A DNA stretch of 36,680 bases. Source: Prevotella sp. GTDB lineage: Bacteria > Bacteroidota > Bacteroidia > Bacteroidales > Bacteroidaceae. The DNA is taken from assembly GCA_022781445.1 (NCBI GenBank), contig JALETQ010000020.1:1-36680 (forward strand), written 5' to 3'. The notes under the pieces were generated by a model, which was not told the origin of the DNA, did not search any database, and saw only the letters and a list, made by a program, of their open reading frames with translations. Position 1 is the first letter of the stretch. Each line of letters starts with the position of its first letter. Made by a program: the position numbers and the translations under genes. Below are positions 16,600 through 25,616 of the stretch, piece after piece.

Positions 16600-16744
16600 C
16601 GACCGATTTGGATATTAGATATGGTACACTTGGTAATCAACCATCTCTTCAAACTGCTCGGAAATCATTCGGATGAAATCCTGGCGCAATAAGAATACCA
16701 TTACATTACATTTACCAACATTATATCATAAGCTGGTTTATCAC

Positions 16745-17527
16745 ATGGCTACACAATTACATGATTCGCCCATCTTCGGACCTGTTCACAGTCGCAGACT
16801 GGGACTCTCGTTGGGTATCAATCTCATGCCTCCCGATGGGAAAATATGCACCTTTGATTGCATCTATTGCGAATGTGGTTACAATAGTGACAATCATCCC
16901 CACAGTCGCCGTCCTTCAAGAGAAGTGGTGAAGCAACACCTTGAAAGATGGTTGATTGATATGAATAACCGAAAGACCTTTCCCGACGTATTGACCTTTT
17001 CGGGTAATGGTGAACCTACTGCCCACCCGGACTTCGGACTGATCATTGAAGACACCATTCGTTTGCGCAACCGGTATGTTCCTCGTGCCAAGATTTCCGT
17101 ATTGAGCAATGCCACCATGATACATCGAATCAAGGTGAGGGAGGCATTGATGAAGGTTGACATGAACATCCTTAAACTCGATGCCGTTGATAATTCCTTG
17201 TCTGAAATTCTCGATCGACCAAATATTTCATCTTACGATCCGGCCGAAATCATCAAATATATGAAAGCTTTTCATGGGCACCTCATCATCCAAACAATCT
17301 TCTTGAAGGGCATTGATGACGAAGGAAATGAAACCGATAATACAAGTGAACGATATCTTGCGCCTTGGCTGGAAGCATTGAAGGTTATCCGCCCTCAATC
17401 GGTCATGGTATATACAATCGATAGGGAGACACCTGCCAAAGGACTCAAAAAGGCAGATCCTTCAATGCTGGATGCCATCTGTCGTCGCGTCAAGGCATTG
17501 GAAATACCCTGTTCAGTAGCTTATTAA
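16745..17527 (+). CDS. Radical SAM protein (COG0731-like)
   Basis: This 260-residue protein carries the radical SAM cluster C35-x3-C39-x2-C42 in CTFDCIYC and the SAM-binding FSGNGEPTAHP motif, where GGEP is replaced by GNGEP. The opening (FGPVHSRRLGLSLGINL) is typical of a widespread family related to wyosine-type tRNA enzymes (COG0731), whose bacterial substrate is not established to my knowledge. The ATG at 16745 is chosen because the family N-terminus follows at once; an upstream in-frame ATG at 16673 adds unconserved residues. It lies 145 bp after uvrA in the same direction, so a separate promoter is possible, though none is clear. Confidence 0.88.
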   Translation: MATQLHDSPIFGPVHSRRLGLSLGINLMPPDGKICTFDCIYCECGYNSDNHPHSRRPSREVVKQHLERWLIDMNNRKTFPDVLTFSGNGEPTAHPDFGLIIEDTIRLRNRYVPRAKISVLSNATMIHRIKVREALMKVDMNILKLDAVDNSLSEILDRPNISSYDPAEIIKYMKAFHGHLIIQTIFLKGIDDEGNETDNTSERYLAPWLEALKVIRPQSVMVYTIDRETPAKGLKKADPSMLDAICRRVKALEIPCSVAY

Positions 17528-17752
17528 ACTCGAGATCTTCTCATATTGGGAGAATGAATGAACTGTTTTTCTTCCGTTTTTCCCCAATCCTCAGAACTTA
17601 TTTCGATAGAATTATCTCCGGTATAAGGAAAATCTTTGGAGTATCAAAAGGAGTCGTGCATAGGAAATAAATAAAATATCGATATAATCACTATGGTTCA
17701 CTAGTAAAAAATGCTCTTTTTTGACTTCTTTCAAAGAAAAACAAGCCGAAAA

Positions 17753-17784
17753 TTTGGAGTATCCAATAAAAACAATTACCTTTG
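17753..17784 (+). promoter_or_regulatory. Promoter of tRNA-Pro
   Basis: A -33 TTTG (17753-17756) and a -7 TACCTTTG (17777-17784) are separated by 20 nt. Both match the Bacteroidetes consensus, and the tRNA begins about 14 nt downstream. Confidence 0.65.
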
Positions 17785-17798
17785 CAGCCGTAAAAGTT

Positions 17799-17871
17799 CG
17801 GGATTTAGCGCAGTTGGTAGCGCACACGTCTGGGGGGCGCGAGGTCGCTGGTTCGAGTCCAGTAATCCCGA
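17799..17871 (+). tRNA. tRNA-Pro(GGG)
   Basis: The cloverleaf reads clearly: acceptor stem CGGGATT/AATCCCG, D stem GCGC/GCGC, anticodon loop CTGGGGG with anticodon GGG at 17832-17834, T arm GCTGG/CCAGT around TTCGAGT, and discriminator A. The C1-G72 pair is typical of bacterial tRNA-Pro. No CCA is encoded. The anticodon stem CACGT/GCGCG has one A-C mismatch and a T-G pair, weaker than usual. It is a single gene between the radical SAM gene and panC. Confidence 0.93.
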
Positions 17872-17878
17872 CATTAAC

Positions 17879-17920
17879 AAAAGAGTCGAGAACCAATATG
17901 GTTTCAGACTCTTTTTTATT
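17879..17920 (+). terminator. Intrinsic terminator after tRNA-Pro
   Basis: AAAGAGTC and GACTCTTT pair, continued by GAACC/GGTTTC with a mismatch, and are followed by TTTTTTATT. It lies directly after the tRNA. Confidence 0.8.
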
Positions 17921-18119
17921 ATGTCCAACAGACTGATGGACACGATTCAGATACCCACTCCTACATGCGAATAGTGCTTGGCAACATACAGATTCGGACT
18001 TGAATATGCTTCCGAATAGGTTATATCAACCGGCGATGATGTATGAGAATCCTCTTGATACCCGTTTGAAAGAATAAAATAAATGAAGTGTCAAGTGACA
18101 AAAAAGCTATTTATTCTTT

Positions 18120-18147
18120 TTTGTTCGGGAAAAAAGTTGTTATTTTG
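18120..18147 (+). promoter_or_regulatory. Probable panCD promoter
   Basis: A TTTG (18120-18123) and TATTTTG (18141-18147, one base shorter than the -7 consensus) are 17 nt apart. The start site would be near 18154, about 24 nt before the panC ATG at 18178. This argues against the longer upstream frame. Confidence 0.45.
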
Positions 18148-18177
18148 CAACGCACTTTAAAAATAGACATATTACGG

Positions 18178-19035
18178 ATGAAAGTTATTCACACGATAGT
18201 CGAATTACAAAACGAACTCTTTGAACATCGCAAACAGGGAAAGATTATCGGTCTTGTACCCACCATGGGTGCACTCCACGAAGGTCATGTGTCGTTGGTA
18301 CAACGTTGTGTTGCCGAAAATGACATTACGGTTGTTTCTATTTTTGTCAATCCCACGCAATTTAATGATGTTTCCGACCTGAATCGCTATCCACGAACGC
18401 TCGATGCCGACTGCCGTCTTCTCGAAGCGGCATCCGCCGATTACGTGTTTGCTCCTTCGCCCGACGAAATGTACCCCACTCCAGATCGCCGTCATTTCGA
18501 ATATCCGCCTATCAGCACTGTGATGGAAGGCAAGCATCGTCCGGGTCATTTCAACGGTGTTTGTCAGGTTGTAAGCCGTTTGTTTTATATTGTACGTCCG
18601 GTCAGAGCCTACTTCGGTGAAAAAGATTGGCAACAAATTGCCGTCATCAAAGCCATGGTTCGTCATTTGGAACTGCGAGTGACCATTGTTGAATGTGACA
18701 TTGTGAGAGAGGAGGATGGATTGGCAAAGAGTTCACGCAATACCTTACTCACAACCGAAGAACGTTCGATAGCCCCTCAAATCTATCGTGCCTTGTCTGC
18801 CAGTGTAGAATATGCGAGACAACACACCGTTGAGGAAACCATCGAGAAAGTCATTGGCGACATTGATGCTGTCGACAAATTGAAAGTTGAATATTTTTCC
18901 ATTGTCGATGGAAACACTTTACAAGAAATCCACTCATGGACAGAAAGCGATTATGTGGTCGGATGTATCACGGTTTATTGTGGTGATACGCCCATCCGTT
19001 TGATTGACCACATTAAATATAAAGGAGAAAAGTAA
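18178..19035 (+). CDS. panC: Pantothenate synthetase
   Basis: PanC joins pantoate and beta-alanine with ATP, the last step to pantothenate. The 285 residues include the HIGH-type ATP motif in [10 protein letters not shown] (28-37), a central [13 protein letters not shown] block, the KSSRN (KMSKS-like) motif near residue 184 and a C-terminal [10 protein letters not shown]. The ATG at 18178 is preferred because it gives the family N-terminus [11 protein letters not shown] and follows a promoter; 30 upstream in-frame residues are unconserved. panD begins 2 bp after the stop, so the two form an operon. Confidence 0.96.
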   Translation: MKVIHTIVELQNELFEHRKQGKIIGLVPTMGALHEGHVSLVQRCVAENDITVVSIFVNPTQFNDVSDLNRYPRTLDADCRLLEAASADYVFAPSPDEMYPTPDRRHFEYPPISTVMEGKHRPGHFNGVCQVVSRLFYIVRPVRAYFGEKDWQQIAVIKAMVRHLELRVTIVECDIVREEDGLAKSSRNTLLTTEERSIAPQIYRALSASVEYARQHTVEETIEKVIGDIDAVDKLKVEYFSIVDGNTLQEIHSWTESDYVVGCITVYCGDTPIRLIDHIKYKGEK

Positions 19036-19037
19036 TA

Positions 19038-19382
19038 ATGATGATAGAAGTTCTGAAGTCTAAATTGCATTGTGTCAAAGTCACCGAAGCCAATTTGAAC
19101 TATATGGGGAGCATCACCATCGATGAAGACTTGATGGATGCAGCCAACCTCATCGCAGGAGAAAAAGTACAGATTGTGAACAACAATAATGGCGAACGAC
19201 TTGAAACCTACATCATCAAAGGAGAGAGAGGGTCTGGAAATATCTGTCTTAATGGTGCCGCTGCCAGAAAATGTGCCGTCGGAGATACCGTGATTATCAT
19301 TGCCTACGCTTTGATGGACTTTGAAGAAGCCCGCCACTATCGCCCTACCGTGGTCTTTCCCAAGGAGAATAAACTTGTCTGA
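19038..19382 (+). CDS. panD: Aspartate 1-decarboxylase
   Basis: PanD makes beta-alanine from aspartate for the PanC reaction. The proenzyme self-cleaves between Gly24 and Ser25 (YMGSITID) to form its pyruvoyl group. The catalytic residues after it are in place, including NGAAAR and [10 protein letters not shown]. The length (114 residues) is normal. A second ATG at 19041 could be the start. It is coupled to panC, so both beta-alanine and its use are encoded together. Confidence 0.96.
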   Translation: MMIEVLKSKLHCVKVTEANLNYMGSITIDEDLMDAANLIAGEKVQIVNNNNGERLETYIIKGERGSGNICLNGAAARKCAVGDTVIIIAYALMDFEEARHYRPTVVFPKENKLV

Positions 19383-19422
19383 TTCACTCTTATTTTTTCT
19401 ATGTCAAATGAAGATGGTGTGT

Positions 19423-19483
19423 CCATCAAAAGTTGATGCTTCTCGTTTATGGCGTGACGTTCCTTTCATTTATCTTTTGATGG
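19423..19483. repeat. Competing hairpin arms upstream of the TonB receptor gene
   Basis: CCATCAAAAG (19423-19432) pairs perfectly with CTTTTGATGG (19474-19483). The same left arm can instead form a local hairpin, CATCAA (19424-19429) with TTGATG (19433-19438). The two are mutually exclusive. There is no T-run. Confidence 0.35.
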
Positions 19484-19629
19484 ATGATAATACCAAGATC
19501 AAGGTAACAAAGGAGAGACACAGATAGCGACAGTGATGCAAAAACCAAATATCATTGACATCCCGGTTCACGAAAATCCGGATCGGACAGCCGGCTTGAC
19601 ATCAACATTAAGAAATAGGCGTAAAAAAC

Positions 19630-22236
19630 ATGAGAAGCAGATACTTACTGACATTATCATGGTTCATACCCTGCTTTGTGTTCGGACAAGCGGGACAAAC
19701 CAAGCTATGGGGAATCGTGAAGAATACTTCGGGCGAAATAATGAACTATACCAACATCGTGGTCATGGATCCTCGTTTCTCCAACAAGATTCTGGCATCC
19801 GCATTCACGGATGAAAACGGCAAGTATCAGGTCACGTTCCGATGCGACGGAGACAGTCTGACTCTCCGTGCTTCGCGAATCGAGCTGAATCCGATCATCA
19901 TGAAGATACCCAATCGTTCGGGAGAATACGACATCGTTGCGGAAGAAAGGACAACAGAGTTACAAGAGGTTGTCGTGAAAGCAAAGAAAATATATTCCCG
20001 AAGCGACACCATCCATTATAACGTATCATCCTTTCTATCTGCTGGCGATCAGTCCATCGCCGATGTGCTGAAGAAGATGCCGGGGATAACCGTGGCAAAT
20101 AACGGACAAATCTCTTTCCAGGGAAAACCCATCAAGAACTTCTACATAGAGGGTCTGAATCTCATGAAAAGTCACTACGGCATAGCAACCAACAACATCG
20201 ATCCTCACAACATATCAGGCGTACAAATACTCGAAAATCATCAGGACATCAAGGCTCTCAAGGGGTTGCGTTCAGAAGAGCAGGCATCCATCAACATCAA
20301 GCTCAAGAAGGGGATCAAAGGAGTATTCAACCTGATTTCGACCCTCGGAGGAGGATATGGGAACGAATACCTTTGGAACAATACTGCCATCGCCACCTAT
20401 TTCAAACGAAACAGTCAGTTGCTTGCAACCTACAAAGGCAACAATACAGGCGAAGATTTGCACCAAGAACTCTATTCTTTTGACAACGACTATTCGCGCA
20501 CTTCGAACATTTCCGAAATATCCTTGCCGCCGGCTCCGGGCATCGACAGGCGGTTCTATTATTTCAACCATTCGCACAATACGACCTTCAACAATGTCTA
20601 CCGCGTGGGAAAGTCGGGCGAGCTGGGCATCAATGCCGCCTATCTCAATGACCGCGATTCAAGACAAAGCCATGCCGTTACAGCCAACACCCTGCCCGAC
20701 GGCACGCAGAACACCGTTGACGAAGCGATGACCGGTATGGTCCGCACCGAGAAGGCCTACGGAGATTTCACCTACTTGCTCAACAACGACCGGATTTATC
20801 TGAAAGAACAAATCAAATTCGACCGCACTGCCACAGACGTAGACAGCCGCACACTTGCCACCGGCCGGGATGTCACACAGATGGGCAGAACGGATATCTA
20901 CCGGCTGCTTCATCGATTTCATCTCACCGACCGCAACTCGAAACGTCACGGTTATGAAATCATCTCGTTTGTCAATCTCGAAAAAAGACCGCACTGCTTG
21001 TCGGTATCACCCAACTTATTCCTCGAATCGATTGCCGGAAACCTGTTGCACCAGACCGTTGAGCACCGCAATTTCTCGACCGAGAACTGTGCGAGCCTGC
21101 TTTCGGCATGTAAAACAGGTAACGTGACTTTCCATCCGTCAGTGTTCATGAACTTTCACCACAACAGTCTGACAAGCTCATTGTCCGAATGGCATAACGA
21201 CATCAGTCTCGACAACCTTTCGGCAGGCATCAGCACCGAGACTACATGGCACGCCGGCGCATTCGAAGCATCGCTGTATCTGCCAATCGGCTACCGCTAT
21301 TTCGGATTGAAGAACAAGTTTTCAGACGTTGCGATGGCGAAACACCGCTTACGCGTCGAGCCACGATTCGGCTTTTCCGTCAGAATCAACAGCTACCACA
21401 GCATAAGAATCAAATCGGCACTCGGTTACTCTGTGCCGTCCGTCCAAAATCTTTATGCCGGGTACATCCTCACCTCCTACCGCACCCTATCGGTCTATGA
21501 TGTCACGGAATTGTCTGAAGGAATGAATCTCCTCAACTCCGTATCCTACGACTTCAAGGACATTCTTTCCATGAGTTTTGCCGGAGTGGACCTGACGTGG
21601 AACCGACAGAAACCCGACATGATATACGGGGCATATCATGACGGAATCGTGTCGAGAATGACCGGTCGGCGCACCGACGAAACCTCCGACATGTTTACTG
21701 CCTCGCTCAGAGGCAGCCGCGGATTTGACCTTTACAAGATGAAAGTCGGACTGTCGGCATCATACAGTCGTTTCAAGAGCCCTCTGTTGGTACAAGACAC
21801 CATGATTCGCTATACAGGCCATACGACAGGAGTGGTCGGCGACTTCAGCCTTTCACCGTGGGAATGGCTGTCGGTGTCCTATCGGGGCAGCTGTTACCGT
21901 TCGGCAAGCCGGCAGGAGGGATTCGGCCGGATGCCGTGGCTGACAACCGTAACCAACGACGCGACACTGCATTTCGACATTCCCGACGACATCGGACTGC
22001 AAATCTCACTTCATCACTACTACAACAACATCAACAATGGCGACAAGTCTTTCTTGTTGTTCAACGCCGAAGCACGCTATTCCGTGAAGCGCTTCACTTT
22101 CACTCTCACCTGCGACAACCTTCTCAACCGCAAAAGGTATATATATACCGAAAGGTCTGCACTGACCGAGGCAAACTCGATTCACACCATTCGCCCCCGC
22201 AGCATCCTGCTCAAGATAAGATTCAGAATATTCTGA
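19630..22236 (+). CDS. TonB-dependent outer-membrane receptor with carboxypeptidase-like N-domain
   Basis: The 868-residue protein starts with a signal peptide (cleavage likely after FGQ). A carboxypeptidase-regulatory-like beta domain follows (WGIVKNTSGEIMNYTNIVV...ENGKYQVTF, about 27-100), then the plug with RSDTIHYNVSSFLSAGDQSIADVLKKMPGI near 118, and a long beta-barrel ending in a hydrophobic C-terminal strand (ILLKIRFRIF). This architecture is a SusC-like or related TonB receptor moving a ligand across the outer membrane. There is no SusD partner beside it. Instead it sits 37 bp before a GLPGLI gene, a pairing known in Bacteroidetes whose ligand is not established. No ligand can be named from the sequence. 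Confidence 0.88.
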   Translation: MRSRYLLTLSWFIPCFVFGQAGQTKLWGIVKNTSGEIMNYTNIVVMDPRFSNKILASAFTDENGKYQVTFRCDGDSLTLRASRIELNPIIMKIPNRSGEYDIVAEERTTELQEVVVKAKKIYSRSDTIHYNVSSFLSAGDQSIADVLKKMPGITVANNGQISFQGKPIKNFYIEGLNLMKSHYGIATNNIDPHNISGVQILENHQDIKALKGLRSEEQASINIKLKKGIKGVFNLISTLGGGYGNEYLWNNTAIATYFKRNSQLLATYKGNNTGEDLHQELYSFDNDYSRTSNISEISLPPAPGIDRRFYYFNHSHNTTFNNVYRVGKSGELGINAAYLNDRDSRQSHAVTANTLPDGTQNTVDEAMTGMVRTEKAYGDFTYLLNNDRIYLKEQIKFDRTATDVDSRTLATGRDVTQMGRTDIYRLLHRFHLTDRNSKRHGYEIISFVNLEKRPHCLSVSPNLFLESIAGNLLHQTVEHRNFSTENCASLLSACKTGNVTFHPSVFMNFHHNSLTSSLSEWHNDISLDNLSAGISTETTWHAGAFEASLYLPIGYRYFGLKNKFSDVAMAKHRLRVEPRFGFSVRINSYHSIRIKSALGYSVPSVQNLYAGYILTSYRTLSVYDVTELSEGMNLLNSVSYDFKDILSMSFAGVDLTWNRQKPDMIYGAYHDGIVSRMTGRRTDETSDMFTASLRGSRGFDLYKMKVGLSASYSRFKSPLLVQDTMIRYTGHTTGVVGDFSLSPWEWLSVSYRGSCYRSASRQEGFGRMPWLTTVTNDATLHFDIPDDIGLQISLHHYYNNINNGDKSFLLFNAEARYSVKRFTFTLTCDNLLNRKRYIYTERSALTEANSIHTIRPRSILLKIRFRIF

Positions 22237-22273
22237 CTCCCATACAATCACTATCTAATCCCTCCCATACAGA

Positions 22274-23119
22274 ATGAAACAGTTACTCACATCACTCGCA
22301 TTTCTGACGGTTCTTGCTGCCCATGCACAGGTTCCGTTTTCCCAATCGCTCAGAAAAGGTACCATCCTTGACACGGCCCGATATCAGGTGACCTACCGCC
22401 TGCGGTATAAACACCATCCCACCGAAAAGGATTACATGGAAGACACCCGCATCGTCCAAATCGGCCGGAACTTTGTCAAGGACTACAGCGAAATCCTGTT
22501 CCACTTCGACTCCATCAGAACCGACGAAGAGAGACACGGCGCCTCCAACTACTCGAATGCTTCGGGCAATCCGTGGCCGGTGGAAATAATATACCGACTG
22601 CATCAAAAGGAAGCCGACATCAAATACCGATTGCCGATTGCCACCGGCACTTTACACTACAGCGACACCGTTCCCAGATTGGCATGGAACTTCGTGTCCT
22701 CGGGTTCCGACACCATCATGGAACATGAATGTCTACAGGCAACCGCTGATTTCGGCGGACGCACCTACACGGCATGGTTTGCCACCGGACTGCCACTGCC
22801 GTGCGGTCCATACAAATTCGGGGGACTGCCGGGTCTGATTTTGAAAATCAGCGACAACGAACAACAGTTTCTATGGGAGGCCGTAGGCTTTGAGCGCGTC
22901 GGCTCACCGATCATGACCTATGCCTACGACAACGAGAAACCCTGTTCTGCCTCCGAGGCAGCCAAGACCATCGAACGTTATTTCAGATCACCATATTCGT
23001 TCCTCACCGCCGGCATGGGAGGGGCAAGAATCATGATAAAAGGTGCCGATGGAAAGTTCCGCTCCTCCCCCAAAACCGAAGAAACCGCCATACCCTACAA
23101 ACCGCTCGAACGGAAATGA
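22274..23119 (+). CDS. GLPGLI family protein
   Basis: This 281-residue exported protein has a signal peptide (MKQLLTSLAFLTVLAAHAQ) and the family motif KFGGLPGLILKI (GLPGLI at residues 184-189), preceded by TAWFATGLPLPCGPY. Family members are mostly Bacteroidetes, of unknown function, and often encoded next to TonB receptors, as here. The ends match the family. A strong terminator (23249) follows about 130 bp downstream, closing the pair as a unit. Confidence 0.9.
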   Translation: MKQLLTSLAFLTVLAAHAQVPFSQSLRKGTILDTARYQVTYRLRYKHHPTEKDYMEDTRIVQIGRNFVKDYSEILFHFDSIRTDEERHGASNYSNASGNPWPVEIIYRLHQKEADIKYRLPIATGTLHYSDTVPRLAWNFVSSGSDTIMEHECLQATADFGGRTYTAWFATGLPLPCGPYKFGGLPGLILKISDNEQQFLWEAVGFERVGSPIMTYAYDNEKPCSASEAAKTIERYFRSPYSFLTAGMGGARIMIKGADGKFRSSPKTEETAIPYKPLERK

Positions 23120-23248
23120 GAACAAGTTTCCACACACAAAACCACTGCCACACACCATAGCAGACGACTTTGCCGACACAGGTCCGGAAGAACGGGCTTC
23201 ATGCTTCGGAAGGGCGGAGAGGAAGATACGGATTTCCACGGAATTTAA

Positions 23249-23282
23249 GCAGGGCGACGACTATCCATCGCCCTGCTTTTTC
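23249..23282 (+). terminator. Intrinsic terminator after the GLPGLI gene
   Basis: GCAGGGCGA (23249-23257) pairs perfectly with TCGCCCTGC (23268-23276) over 9 bp, followed by TTTTTC. Confidence 0.85.
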
Positions 23283-23410
23283 ATACCCGATTGACAGTGC
23301 GCGAAGTCGTACGGAAATGGCCGGGAAAGGTATTTTTCGAAGACAATTAATAATCAGTGCCATATAAAACCATCGAATGAGTAATGAAAAACGTCCGTAC
23401 TTTTCGTGAA

Positions 23411-23476
23411 AAAGGGTCGAGGGTTTTCGGAGAAAGGGTCGAGGGTTTTCAGGAAAAGGGTCGAGGGTTTTTTCAG
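23411..23476 (+). repeat. Tandem array, unit AAAGGGTCGAGGGTTTTC, period 22 bp
   Basis: Three copies begin at 23411, 23433 and 23455, exactly 22 bp apart. The 18-bp core is identical (the third runs into extra T) and the remaining 4 bp vary. Confidence 0.85.
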
Positions 23477-23482
23477 GAACAT

Positions 23483-23505
23483 GCCGGCCGTATGTCTCGG
23501 CCGGC
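23483..23505 (-). terminator. GC-rich hairpin at the end of the glycosyltransferase operon
   Basis: GCCGGCCG (23483-23490) and CGGCCGGC (23498-23505) form a perfect 8-bp stem with a 7-nt loop, 35 nt past the stop of the minus-strand gene. There is no T-run, so the role as a terminator is inferred from position only. Confidence 0.4.
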
Positions 23506-23540
23506 GCGGATCGGGCCCATGAAGATTCCGGAAAAACGGG

Positions 23541-24653
23541 TCAGCCCTTCCGTCCGAGCAACCCTTCGTACAATGCCTCGTACCGGGCAGCCACCTTGAG
23601 ATGGTCGTGGTGACGGCGGATGTATTCCACACTCTGGCGTTTGAGCAGGGGAATTCTTTCGGGATGCGACACCAGCCGTTCCAACTCTCCGGCCACGCTT
23701 TCAAAACTCGGCAGGACATTGATGACGGGGCGCAGCTCGGATTCGTGGAGGATGTCATAGTTTTCCTCTTCTCCCCCGCCCACGCAGATGATGCCCTCGG
23801 ACATGGCCTGCAGCGGATTCATCGACGGGGTGTAGCTGTACAGCTGGTCGAGAATGGCGTCCGAACCGAGCATGCGCTTCCTGTAAACGGCAAAAGGCAA
23901 CGATTCCACCTTAACGAGTTCCATCTCCCGCGGATGCCTCTGCTGCACCTCCAGTGCCGCCCTGAGCATGATGTCGGTACCCTTGTACTCGCTTCGGTCA
24001 CGGTTGATGCCGATGAAGACCCTGACACGCCGGGGCGGGTCGGGCGGTATGTCTTCGGGCCGCTTGGCCGCCACGATGGGAAAGGGTATGAAAGTGGTCT
24101 TGTCGGGATGATGCAGGTCGTAGCACACCTTGTACTCGTACAGGCCTGCCACGATGGCATCGCAGTCGACGGCCATCATCCGGTTGAGCCTTTCCTTCGG
24201 GGTGCCAAGCCAGTCTTTCCTCTCTTTCACGGCGTCGGCATTGTAGCGCAACGCGTCTCCGATGTTGAAATCACTGTAGCGCAACGGCTTCTCATGGTTG
24301 CAGGCATGCACCCAGTACCAGTCCATGCCGAAGGCGCCGAGCACCACCTTGCGGTTGTGACGACGCAGATAGCGGTAGATGGGAAAGATTCGTTCGGCTT
24401 TGATTTCCAAGAACATCGGATTGATGAGCTGCACGATGTCGTAGCCCCTGAACCGCGGCAGCAGCGCATACAGCTTCAGCATGAAAGCCACCCCTCCCCA
24501 TTTGGTGTACTTGCGCACCAAATCGATGTCGCGGGGATAATCCTTCCAGAAATCGCCGTTCGAGGCCACCGTCACCGCATGTCCGCGTGCCCGGAGTCCT
24601 TCGGCCAAGGTGGCGTGGACATTGCTGTATTCTCCCAATAAAAGAATCTTCAT
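23541..24653 (-). CDS. Glycosyltransferase, GT-B fold (GT4-like)
   Basis: The 370-residue protein has the two Rossmann domains of GT-B enzymes. The N-terminal one begins MKILLLGEYSNVHATLAEGLRARGHAVTVAS, which contacts the acceptor. The C-terminal one includes VFIGINRDRSEYKGTDIMLRAA and SMNPLQAMSEGI, where the conserved nucleotide-sugar-binding Glu lies. No membrane segment is present. It is the last gene of a minus-strand trio of glycosyltransferases and starts 9 bp after the second one's stop. This suggests assembly of a surface polysaccharide or protein/lipid glycan, with sugar and acceptor unknown. Confidence 0.87.
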   Translation of the reverse strand: MKILLLGEYSNVHATLAEGLRARGHAVTVASNGDFWKDYPRDIDLVRKYTKWGGVAFMLKLYALLPRFRGYDIVQLINPMFLEIKAERIFPIYRYLRRHNRKVVLGAFGMDWYWVHACNHEKPLRYSDFNIGDALRYNADAVKERKDWLGTPKERLNRMMAVDCDAIVAGLYEYKVCYDLHHPDKTTFIPFPIVAAKRPEDIPPDPPRRVRVFIGINRDRSEYKGTDIMLRAALEVQQRHPREMELVKVESLPFAVYRKRMLGSDAILDQLYSYTPSMNPLQAMSEGIICVGGGEEENYDILHESELRPVINVLPSFESVAGELERLVSHPERIPLLKRQSVEYIRRHHDHLKVAARYEALYEGLLGRKG

Positions 24654-24662
24654 GATGTTGAT

Positions 24663-25616
24663 TTAAGGATTGAAAAACGCAGTGACGAAGCGTAGAAGGT
24701 CGCGCCCCGCCCTGTATCTCGAAAGAAGTGCAAACACGGCATACCTGAAAGTATACCGCTTCATCGGCAACGGGAACATACCTTCTTTTATCATGCCGTT
24801 CACCGATTTTTCTGTAACACGTCTGCTCTTGGTGAACCGCATCACGTTGTACAGGTGATCCATGCCCAGCTGGGCCACACGGCGGGCGAGAGCCGCACGG
24901 CATCCTTCATCCGAACTTGCATAATGTGCAGCCAGCAGTTTCATAACCTTCATGCCGTCATCGAGCCTTTTCTTCATCCCCGACGGACTCTTGTCGTGCA
25001 TGGCAGACGTCGGGCGCGAACGGTAATGATATGCAGGGACTGTCGTGTCGAGCAACCGTTTTGAACGGAGTATCAGCAGGTCGGTGAAATACTCGTCTTC
25101 ACCATACTTCAACGTCACGTCAAACCACAGTCCGCCGGCCAGAGTGCGTTCGAAAACATATCCCCAGACCGCAGCCCGCATGTTATGGCGCGACATATAG
25201 GCAGCCCCCGTCGTCATAGCGGATATGCGCAGCCTCGAAACCGCCTCGGGATGATTCGCACCTCTGAACATCAGCACATCGGGTTTATGATTTCTCAAGA
25301 GTGACAGAATCTGTCCGTAGCCATCGGCAATAAGGGCATCGTCGCCGTCGACGAAGTGCACATACCGGCCCTTGCACCTTTTCAGCCCTTCGTTTCGGGC
25401 ATCGCCCACGCCGCCATTGGCTTTCCTCACAAAGATGACATCTTGGCGATAGGGTTCCAACAGAGGTTCGAGAGTCGGCTCGGAGCCGTCGTCGACCACA
25501 ATGATCTCCCGTTCGCCGGGCCGGAGCGAAAGCGACAGGATGCTGTCAAGACATGCGCGGACCAATGCTTCCGGAAGATTGAAACAGGGAATGACAAAAC
25601 TGATCAGGGGACTCAT
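24663..25616 (-). CDS. Family 2 glycosyltransferase
   Basis: This 317-residue GT-A enzyme begins SFVIPCFNLPEALVRACLDSIL, followed by the nucleotide-binding IIVVDDGS, GGVGDARNEGLKRCKGRYVHFVDGDDAL (the DxD-type metal site) and a C-terminal amphipathic region. The start at 25616 overlaps the stop of the upstream glycosyltransferase as ATGA, implying translational coupling. A longer frame to 25685 lies inside that gene and is not conserved. It is the middle gene of the trio; the specificity is unknown. Confidence 0.9.
   Translation of the reverse strand: MSPLISFVIPCFNLPEALVRACLDSILSLSLRPGEREIIVVDDGSEPTLEPLLEPYRQDVIFVRKANGGVGDARNEGLKRCKGRYVHFVDGDDALIADGYGQILSLLRNHKPDVLMFRGANHPEAVSRLRISAMTTGAAYMSRHNMRAAVWGYVFERTLAGGLWFDVTLKYGEDEYFTDLLILRSKRLLDTTVPAYHYRSRPTSAMHDKSPSGMKKRLDDGMKVMKLLAAHYASSDEGCRAALARRVAQLGMDHLYNVMRFTKSRRVTEKSVNGMIKEGMFPLPMKRYTFRYAVFALLSRYRAGRDLLRFVTAFFNP

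Larger units (their letters stand above)
23120..23540. other. Convergent intergenic region without a gene
   Basis: This lies between the GLPGLI gene (plus) and the glycosyltransferase gene (minus), which converge. It contains a terminator (23249-23282), a 22-bp-period array (23411-23476) and a GC-rich hairpin (23483-23505). The open frames crossing it only read through the repeats. Confidence 0.55.

Noticed and set aside
16600..16744. Gene remnant between uvrA and the radical SAM gene
   Set aside because: No frame shows a recognisable protein; the upstream extension of the radical SAM frame is unconserved.
19533..19814. Separate small gene overlapping the TonB receptor start
   Set aside because: It overlaps the signal peptide and N-domain of the receptor in another frame and has no recognisable feature.
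23601..24641. Long plus-strand open frame opposite the GT4-like gene
   Set aside because: It covers almost exactly the antisense of the glycosyltransferase; high GC at third positions keeps the antisense frame open. It is His/Val-rich without a domain.
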